This document shows, one piece after another, positions 58,284 to 64,000 of a DNA stretch of 64,000 nucleotides. Made by a program: the position numbers and the translations under genes. The stretch lies in contig CAZPBY010000010.1 in NCBI GenBank assembly GCA_964584785.1, positions 1 to 64,000 on the forward strand. Direction: 5' to 3'. Under the pieces are notes generated by a model. The model saw nothing but the letters and a program-made list of their open reading frames with translations, ran no database searches and was not told the DNA's origin. This stretch comes from JAHFTY01 sp964584785 (GTDB lineage Bacteria; Acidobacteriota; Terriglobia; 20CM-2-55-15). Every line of letters begins with the position of its first letter. The first letter of the stretch is position 1.

Positions 58284-60692
58284 TTACTTCTTGATGATCC
58301 GCACGCGGCCCGAAAACGCGCGGCCCGTGGAGTCGCTGTATTGCAGGAAAGTCGGTGAGTGGACGTTGCCGTCGACGTAGCGCGGATTGAAGCGGTTGAA
58401 GAGATTCGTGGAACTGAGGCGGATGGCCATGCGCTTGCCGAACACGATCGGGATTTCCTTTTCGATTGCGAAGTTCGTCGCAAAGAACGTGGGCATCGAG
58501 TTTCCGTTGTAGGGACCGACAAGGTGACCGAACTCATCGACCGTCGAGAAGGGGAATCCTGAACGAACTTCAACGGCGAAGGAAGCAGCGGTTTGAAGGA
58601 CGAACGGAAAGTATCCCCACGTCACAAAGCGATGCCGTGTATTCCATCCGACGGGAGCCAGCGGGATGTCTTCAAGGGATGGATCCGGAAACTCGAACGT
58701 CAACGAAGGCCGCGCCTTCGTCTGCGAGTAAATGTATGACCCCAGAATGCGAAGGTTCGTGCGAATGGGACGATCGATGGACATCTCTACGGCATCGTAC
58801 GTGGATTTGCCGGAACTATTGAACTCGAGACCATAACCATTCGGATCCGGAACGGCAGCCAGGCGCGTCTGATGCTTGCCGCGTTTCTGAATGACATTGA
58901 TGCGCGACACCCAGCGGGGCGCCCATTGCTGATCCCAGGCGGCATTCCAGTTGATCCCGTATGGACTCTCAATCCTGCGGCCGAGGCCGACGGCAGCGGG
59001 CGTTGAGCTCTCTTGCGCAAATCCATTGGCGTCGTAAAAGGCCAGCACACGCCGTTGCATCTGCGGCAATTGAAATTGATTCAGAGCGACGTTGTCATAG
59101 AACAAGCCCACGCCGGCACTGACCTTGCTTCGATCGTCGGCGAATGGAAGAAACGATCCCGCCACTCTCGGCGCAATATTCAGCGCTCCAGCGACGGTTT
59201 CATGATCGGCACGCATTCCGAGCTCGACCTGCAGCCGCCGCGACAGCGTCATTCGATCCTGGGCGAAGAAGCCGGTTTCTCTGTTGCGGATGCTTGCGAA
59301 CGACGGGCCGACGAAGCGGACAGCAACCTGCAGCTGATTCGCGGCATCGCGGACTTCGAATGGCCGCCGATCAATTCCGAGATCCGAGATGACGTAATCC
59401 CACTCCGCGCCTGTTTTGAATCGATGGACGATCCCGCGGAACCGCTCCTCACGTGCGGCAACCTGGCTCACGTGAAAGCGATCCGTGCGGCCCCGCCGGT
59501 CCGCGTAAAAATTGCCGGTCCAGCCGCCGGGCGCTGCGACGAGAGTTTCCGTGCCTTTCCCCAGTTCACTTTCGCGCCGGTGCGTCCATTGCACCGTCGT
59601 TTCAAAAAAAGTTCCGCGCAGAATGTTCCGATTCGCAACGGCGGCCGTAGTTCCGCGTCTCAGAAAATTGGTGGTCGTTTCGATCGGCCGGGAAGGACTA
59701 AGACCGAGGTTCCCATAATACTCGGTGTTGGTGAGAAGGCTCATCGTGACAACATGAGATTCGGCCAGGTTCCATTGAAGTTTCAAAAGCTGATCGGCCT
59801 GCGTGGTGTTCTGGCGGTTCGCACCTTCGGGCAAGCCTTCATTGAAAGTCCGGACGTATCGAAGGCTGCCCGAATACATGAACCAGGCCTTTCGACGCAC
59901 GATCGGACCCGAGAGGAGGAATCGCGGATCCCAGTCGCCGATCGTCATCCTTTTGAAATTCATGCCGGGAAAGAAGTCCGTGACGTTCCACTTCAGTTTG
60001 TCGCCGACGAATTTGCTTTCGACGCGGACCACACCTCCCGAACCCTTGCCGGATTCCGCGGAGTATCCCGCCACGTCGAGGTCCACACTTTCGATGGCGT
60101 CGATTGGAATGTTTGAACTCAGTCCGCCTGACGGATCGTTCAGGTTCATGCCGTCGAGCTGATACCGGATTTGATCGGATCTCGATCCGTGGATGTGCAG
60201 CGCACCATTGGAGTCTTTGACCACGCCGGGCATGACCGTGAGCGCGTTCAGGAAATTGCGGCGGCCGGTGAACGGAACGTTCTGAAGTACTTCATTGCTA
60301 ACCGTGTGTTGCACCGAGACCGCATCGGTGTTGATCGCCTCGGGGCGCGCGATTACCTCGACTTCGTCGTGACGGCCCTCGACCGGCACAATCGTGAAAT
60401 CCACGACTTTGCTGGCTTCCAGGCGGAGGTCGCTGTCATCCGCGTAATAGCCTTCTTTCACGACGCGCAGAACATAAGATCCCGCGGAAAGCCGCTCGAA
60501 TCGGTACGTTCCGGCGTCGGATGTAGCGCCGTCCCATCGTTTCTGGTCGGTGGTTTTCTCGAGAATCAGCGTGACCTGCGGTACGGCCTTCCCCCCTGGA
60601 TCCAATACGTTGACCGTCAACGTCAGATCGTCGGAAGTGCGGAGGAAAAGCGACAACAAAACCGCGGCTAGCAAAGGCATGTCAACCCGCAC
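58284..60692 (-). CDS. TonB-dependent receptor with carboxypeptidase-regulatory-like N-terminus
   Basis: 802 residues: signal peptide (about 1-20), a short carboxypeptidase-regulatory-like domain (about 24-105: TLTVNVLDPGGKAVPQVTLILEKT, AGSYVLRVVKEGYYADD), a plug (VPFTGRRNFLNALTVMPGVV, SDQIRYQLDGMNLNDPS) and an outer-membrane barrel. It ends ...GRVRIIKK without a terminal aromatic, so the last strand may be altered. GTG 60692 and ATG 60680 are both possible starts; no SD separates them. It precedes the Oar-like receptor on the same strand but the 145-nt gap suggests separate transcripts. Confidence 0.88.
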   Translation of the reverse strand: MRVDMPLLAAVLLSLFLRTSDDLTLTVNVLDPGGKAVPQVTLILEKTTDQKRWDGATSDAGTYRFERLSAGSYVLRVVKEGYYADDSDLRLEASKVVDFTIVPVEGRHDEVEVIARPEAINTDAVSVQHTVSNEVLQNVPFTGRRNFLNALTVMPGVVKDSNGALHIHGSRSDQIRYQLDGMNLNDPSGGLSSNIPIDAIESVDLDVAGYSAESGKGSGGVVRVESKFVGDKLKWNVTDFFPGMNFKRMTIGDWDPRFLLSGPIVRRKAWFMYSGSLRYVRTFNEGLPEGANRQNTTQADQLLKLQWNLAESHVVTMSLLTNTEYYGNLGLSPSRPIETTTNFLRRGTTAAVANRNILRGTFFETTVQWTHRRESELGKGTETLVAAPGGWTGNFYADRRGRTDRFHVSQVAAREERFRGIVHRFKTGAEWDYVISDLGIDRRPFEVRDAANQLQVAVRFVGPSFASIRNRETGFFAQDRMTLSRRLQVELGMRADHETVAGALNIAPRVAGSFLPFADDRSKVSAGVGLFYDNVALNQFQLPQMQRRVLAFYDANGFAQESSTPAAVGLGRRIESPYGINWNAAWDQQWAPRWVSRINVIQKRGKHQTRLAAVPDPNGYGLEFNSSGKSTYDAVEMSIDRPIRTNLRILGSYIYSQTKARPSLTFEFPDPSLEDIPLAPVGWNTRHRFVTWGYFPFVLQTAASFAVEVRSGFPFSTVDEFGHLVGPYNGNSMPTFFATNFAIEKEIPIVFGKRMAIRLSSTNLFNRFNPRYVDGNVHSPTFLQYSDSTGRAFSGRVRIIKK

Positions 60693-60773
60693 CAGTTCCA
60701 GGTGCGATGTGAATTATACACGGAGGCCAGATTTCAATCTCCGATTACGGCGGGCGACTCTAGCGTGGAAATA

Positions 60774-61112
60774 TCAAACAGTTGTAGTCGTAGATGCCAT
60801 CGAAGGCGACGAAGATGGAAGCGGGTCTTGAGGCATCGCGATCCAGCAGACGATGTACGCCACGAGTCCAGGAATGGGCGGGCAGATGCTGAACAAGATC
60901 CACAGGATTCGGACCAGTGTGACGTCGAGGTCGAAATAGCGGGCTACCCCCCCACAGACCCCCGCAATCTTTTTCCCTTCGCGAATCCGCCGGAAACTCC
61001 TCCCGTCGTGCGACTCGCTCGCCGAAGACGGATTCGTCGAACGTGCTCTGCCGCACGCTGAACAGTAATTCGCTCCATCTTCCAATGGCTTTCCGCAATG
61101 AATGCAGTACAT
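60774..61112 (-). CDS. PspC-domain protein with N-terminal zinc ribbon
   Basis: 112 residues. An N-terminal four-Cys zinc ribbon (MYCIHCGKPLEDGANYCSACG) and a PspC domain (REGKKIAGVCGGVARYFDLDVTLVRILWIL) with one or two membrane helices (about 65-92: LWILFSICPPIPGLVAYIVCWI). PspC proteins help stabilise the inner membrane under stress. A strong SD (GGAGGA) precedes the ATG. The 162-nt gap to the upstream decarboxylase holds no gene; no terminator is clear. Confidence 0.9.
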   Translation of the reverse strand: MYCIHCGKPLEDGANYCSACGRARSTNPSSASESHDGRSFRRIREGKKIAGVCGGVARYFDLDVTLVRILWILFSICPPIPGLVAYIVCWIAMPQDPLPSSSPSMASTTTTV

Positions 61113-61274
61113 GCGTAAATCCTCCCTCCATTCTTCTCCATTGCAAACGGAAAGCAGTCCAAAAAAGTTCCCTGTAGATTGGACGAGGCAGGCATCACAG
61201 AACCTTGAGTTCAGGGTGCAGGTCGGAACGATCCGAGTCAGCCGAGGTCAATAATGTAGGGGGTTCGAGGCGGG

Positions 61275-62636
61275 CTAGAGCGGGATCTCACGATCGATAC
61301 GCCGGACAATCCATTCGATATCGGCTTCGGTCGTTTTGAAGCTGGTCACACAGGCTCGGATCGCCGGCCGTCCGGCGATCTGCACCTCAGACATCCAGGC
61401 GATCTCTTTTTGATAAAGCAGTTGGAGGAATTTGGAGGGATTCAGCCCATGCCGGGTAAAGCAAACCACGGGCAAAGGCGTGGAGTTGGCGATAGTCCAA
61501 CCCATCCGCGTCAGCAGGTCTCGAAGAACATTTCCGAGTCGCGTTTGTTCTTCCACCATGCGGATGTATCCGGCCTCGCCCAGATTGGCCAGAGACATGA
61601 AGAGTTTCAAGCCGATAAAGCGCCGGGACCACTGTGTCGACGTGTTGTAGGGATCATCGACCGCAGCAGTCTTCCCCGGCATGTAGAAGGCCTGGGCTCG
61701 AAATGCTCGACGAACGGCTTCGTCATGCCGGCAGAAAAACATGCCGGCCGACATCGGCACTGAAAACCATTTGTGCGCGTCGCAAATAACGGAGTCCGCA
61801 GCCTCGATGCCCGAGAGATGCGTCCTCAGGCGAGGCGAAATCGCGGCCGCCGCTCCCCATGCTCCGTCGACATGGAACCAAAGCTTTTCCGATCCGCAGA
61901 AGGCAGCCAGGTCCGGCAGCGGGTCGATGACTCCGGCCGCCGTGGTTCCTGCCGTACCGACGACCATGAAGGGAATCATGCCGTTCTTCCGATCGGCCGC
62001 GACCTTCCGCGCGAGGTCCTCCATGTCCATTTTCAGATCACGATCCGTTTCGACCAACCGGAGCGCCCGGCGGCCCAGCCCCGTTGCGTGAGCGATCTTG
62101 TTGAACGAGTGATGAGCCTCGGCTGTCAGATAGATTAACGGCAATGCCGGGAGGCCGCGGATTCCGTCGTCGCCATAATTGGGAAAGGCGCCTGTCAGCG
62201 CCACGATGACCGCCGTGAGATTCGACTCGGCACCGCCGCTTGTGAAGTTCGCGAACGTACCGTCCGGTAAGCCGAATCTGCGCGCCACCCACGCGAGAGT
62301 GTGCCGCTCAATCTCGTTGGCCGCCGGCGATGTTCGCCAGGCGGCGAGTTGAGGATTGTAGGCTGCGACAAGCGTATCGGCGATGATCGAAGCGTCCGTC
62401 ACACTGGGGTTGAAGAGACCGAGGTAACGTGGATGAGTGACCTGCGTCTGCCAATTCTCCAGCATTCGCTGCACATCCGAAACCACGTCTTCCAACGGCA
62501 GTGACTGGGAAAAATCGTAGTGTTCGGACAAGTGGCCACGAATTTCCGCCGGCGTAACGGAGTGTGCTATGGGCCCACCTGAAATGGTGGACTCGATGCT
62601 CCTCGCGCAAGTCAGAAGGTCATCGATGCCTTTCAC
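61275..62636 (-). CDS. PLP-dependent group II decarboxylase-like enzyme
   Basis: 453 residues, fold-type I. The PLP-binding Lys is in ICDAHKWFSVPMSAG (Lys289), Asp257 in FHVDGAWG, the GGAESNL loop (about 133-139) binds phosphate, and AEAHHSFNKIAHATG holds the ring-stacking His. It could decarboxylate an aromatic or acidic amino acid; the substrate is not readable. GTG 62636 is chosen because GGGGGAAGG lies just upstream; a TTG at 62651 is an alternative. It follows metA after 18 nt and is probably in the same operon. Confidence 0.86.
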   Translation of the reverse strand: MKGIDDLLTCARSIESTISGGPIAHSVTPAEIRGHLSEHYDFSQSLPLEDVVSDVQRMLENWQTQVTHPRYLGLFNPSVTDASIIADTLVAAYNPQLAAWRTSPAANEIERHTLAWVARRFGLPDGTFANFTSGGAESNLTAVIVALTGAFPNYGDDGIRGLPALPLIYLTAEAHHSFNKIAHATGLGRRALRLVETDRDLKMDMEDLARKVAADRKNGMIPFMVVGTAGTTAAGVIDPLPDLAAFCGSEKLWFHVDGAWGAAAAISPRLRTHLSGIEAADSVICDAHKWFSVPMSAGMFFCRHDEAVRRAFRAQAFYMPGKTAAVDDPYNTSTQWSRRFIGLKLFMSLANLGEAGYIRMVEEQTRLGNVLRDLLTRMGWTIANSTPLPVVCFTRHGLNPSKFLQLLYQKEIAWMSEVQIAGRPAIRACVTSFKTTEADIEWIVRRIDREIPL

Positions 62637-62654
62637 TGTACCTTCCCCCAACAG

Positions 62655-63632
62655 TTAATCGGCTGTGACCGGCAACAATTCGGACGTACGCTTCTCGATC
62701 TTGCATTCACTCAAAAAGCCAAGCCAGTTGCGATAGATCCGCACAGCATCCGCACGCCAGGAATTGACGGCTTCTCCACCACCGGACAGCGGGAATTCCC
62801 GGATGATTTCCTCCCTGCGATCCGAGAGAGCGCGCGCCTTCAACGCATTCCATATAGCTGTGGTGGGCTCATCGAGGTAGCCTTCCGGCGCCTGCGGATA
62901 CGTGTCCCGCTCACCTCTCAAGAATCGCTTGATGTCACGGCGATATTCCAGCAGTAACGTTTCGGCCTCGTATTCCGGGTGTCCCTGAAAAAACACGAAC
63001 AGGCTCCTGCGTTGCCTGACGAAGGCATCAATGCCGGCCGACGAGCGCGAAAGAATTTGATAACCGCACGATTGAAGGGCCTCTTCGGGGAGGTCGTTCC
63101 AGCGGGAGTGCGGCATTCGCGTTTGAATTCCGGCGTTATCGTTCAAGCGGTGCCGCGTCACACAGCTGCCGTCGAAGATTCCAAATTTTTTCTCCGCAAA
63201 TTCGCTGCGTTGAATTCCGTCCGTGTACAGGACTGCCGCGTGTGACGCGAGGCACGACCAGATTGTCGACGCGGTATTCCGGTCGGCCCACTCGAGAAGG
63301 CGGGTCATGCTGTTCCAGTAGGGCTCGTCCGTCAGACATCGGGCTTGCGGTTCGGTTCCCGTGACAATGAGCCCATCAAGAGTGTCGGCAGGAGCGTCGG
63401 TTTGGGAGTGGTCACACAGGAAACTTCGGCCGAACTCTCCGCGCGGCACGCCGGGGAGAGAGTAGAGCCTGAGCCGGACGATCAGACCGTCGGAAGCATC
63501 CTCGAGCAGCGAACGGAACTGTCGCTCGGTCGCTTCCAGAGCGGAGTCGGGCATGTTGTTCACCAGCCCGATATCCAGGCAGTTGGAGTCGAATTGACGA
63601 TAAGCTTCGTCAAGCGTTCCTTGTCGGTTCAT
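62655..63632 (-). CDS. metA: Homoserine O-acyltransferase, MetA/HTS family
   Basis: 325 residues, glutamine-amidotransferase-like fold. LDIGLVNNMPDSALEATERQF near the start, nucleophile Cys127 in TIWSCLASHAAVL, and the base pair in FFQGHPEYEAETLL (His218, Glu220) match MetA-type enzymes, which activate homoserine with succinyl- or acetyl-CoA. The acyl donor cannot be set from this alone. ATG 63632 is taken as start because the longer reading overlaps the sulfhydrylase gene, which ends 11 nt upstream. Together they give methionine synthesis by direct sulfhydrylation. Confidence 0.88.
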   Translation of the reverse strand: MNRQGTLDEAYRQFDSNCLDIGLVNNMPDSALEATERQFRSLLEDASDGLIVRLRLYSLPGVPRGEFGRSFLCDHSQTDAPADTLDGLIVTGTEPQARCLTDEPYWNSMTRLLEWADRNTASTIWSCLASHAAVLYTDGIQRSEFAEKKFGIFDGSCVTRHRLNDNAGIQTRMPHSRWNDLPEEALQSCGYQILSRSSAGIDAFVRQRRSLFVFFQGHPEYEAETLLLEYRRDIKRFLRGERDTYPQAPEGYLDEPTTAIWNALKARALSDRREEIIREFPLSGGGEAVNSWRADAVRIYRNWLGFLSECKIEKRTSELLPVTAD

Positions 63633-63643
63633 ACAGATGAGCT

Positions 63644-64000
63644 TCAGAGTCCCTCCGTGGTGAGTGCCTGATCCAGGTCGGCGGCAATATCGTCGATGTG
63701 TTCGATGCCGATGCTCAGCCGAATCATCTCGGGGGTGACGCCGGCATGAACCTGTTCTTCGGGCGGCATCTGCCGGTGCGTCGTCGACGCGGGGTGGCAA
63801 GCCAACGATTTCGCGTCGCCGAGATTGACGAGCCGCTTGAAGAGCTTCAAGGCATCGTAGAACTTCTTTGCGGCTTCGAAACCGCCCTTGATTCCAAATG
63901 TCATTAGCGAACATCCATGTCCGCCGAGATACTTGCGGGCGAGTTCGTAATACGGCGAATCCGGAAAGCCCGCGTAGTTGACCCATTCGACCCGCGGATG
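63644..64000 (-). CDS. metY: O-acylhomoserine sulfhydrylase (MetY-like), C-terminal part only
   Basis: Only 118 C-terminal residues are in the window; the start lies to the right. The sequence WVNYAGFPDSPYYELARKYLGG...GCSLMTFGIKGG, KLFKRLVNLGDAKSLACHPASTTHRQMP and PEMIRLSIGIEHIDDIAADLDQAL are the usual end of the Cys/Met-metabolism PLP family. The LVNLGDAKSLACHPASTTHRQ form is that of O-acetylhomoserine sulfhydrylases. It uses sulfide and acylhomoserine from MetA to make homocysteine. It is the upstream member of the metY-metA-decarboxylase run. Confidence 0.9.
   Translation of the reverse strand, partial: HPRVEWVNYAGFPDSPYYELARKYLGGHGCSLMTFGIKGGFEAAKKFYDALKLFKRLVNLGDAKSLACHPASTTHRQMPPEEQVHAGVTPEMIRLSIGIEHIDDIAADLDQALTTEGL

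Noticed and set aside
59013..60116. 367-codon plus-strand frame
   Set aside because: Antisense shadow of the second TonB receptor, no supporting SD or domain.

Overview
The window reads as a chromosomal segment of a soil-type bacterium, most likely an acidobacterium (Acidobacteriota, Solibacter/Bryobacter-like by feel). Supporting signs are the VWFA-related secreted protein of the kind expanded in Acidobacteria (37787-38587), an Oar-like TonB receptor with an N-terminal carboxypeptidase-regulatory domain (54464-58138), a BlaI plus M56-peptidase/GWxTD pair (46981-49775), many secreted NHL/beta-propeller, S9-peptidase and amidohydrolase proteins, and moderately high GC with GTG/TTG starts. No rRNA, tRNA, CRISPR array, prophage or intact insertion sequence was recognised. 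Taxonomy is inference; no 16S is present.

Layout. 0-5 kb (minus): end-truncated proline/P5C dehydrogenase pruA, a secreted S9 peptidase, an MFS transporter. 5-7.1 kb (plus): an AmgK-like sugar kinase fused to a RapZ C-terminal domain, followed after 1 nt by a MurU-like nucleotidyltransferase, i.e. a likely peptidoglycan amino-sugar salvage pair. 7.2-13.6 kb: cupin plus amidase with CHRD-like tail, a ComEA-like HhH protein, pyruvate kinase and a TPR protein. 13.6-13.8 kb: a 20-bp tandem repeat. 14-18.8 kb (plus): sdhC-sdhA-sdhB and myo-inositol-phosphate synthase. 18.9-21.1 kb: two tandem paralogous secreted TPR proteins. 21.1-23.4 kb: MscS channel and GlgC. 23.4-25.6 kb: a large inverted repeat, then a minus-strand operon of ferritin-like diiron protein, PaaG/enoyl-CoA-hydratase-like protein and diheme lipoprotein cytochrome. 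25.6-29.9 kb: a hypothetical, a DksA/TraR-type zinc-finger protein, a peroxiredoxin-like protein, and pilT-pilU-like ATPases with a degenerate receiver-like protein.

29.8-36 kb: secreted proteins (DUF4159, NHL propellers, DUF1223, amidohydrolase lipoprotein). 36.2-37.8 kb: MurJ, which appears to start at the rare codon ATC. 37.8-42.8 kb (minus): VWA protein, a sulfatase/phosphoethanolamine-transferase-like enzyme, a fatty-acid-desaturase fused to a methyltransferase-like domain, a secreted protein and an RluA pseudouridine synthase. The sulfatase and desaturase genes both finish inside or after copies of the same REP-like repeat. 42.9-46.9 kb (plus): aldehyde dehydrogenase, 3-hydroxyacid dehydrogenase, acyl-CoA dehydrogenase and MaoC hydratase in a tight catabolic operon. 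47-53.6 kb (minus): BlaI/M56-GWxTD, a second S9 peptidase, a frameshifted gene remnant and a VapBC module. 53.7-60.7 kb: two TonB-dependent receptors and an accessory protein. 60.8-64 kb: PspC-like protein, PLP decarboxylase, homoserine acyltransferase and the end of an O-acylhomoserine sulfhydrylase.

The most distinctive items are the kinase-RapZ fusion, the desaturase-methyltransferase fusion beside a membrane sulfatase, the diiron/isomerase/cytochrome operon, the ATC start of murJ, the REP-terminated genes, and four unrelated families of large palindromes in gene gaps.
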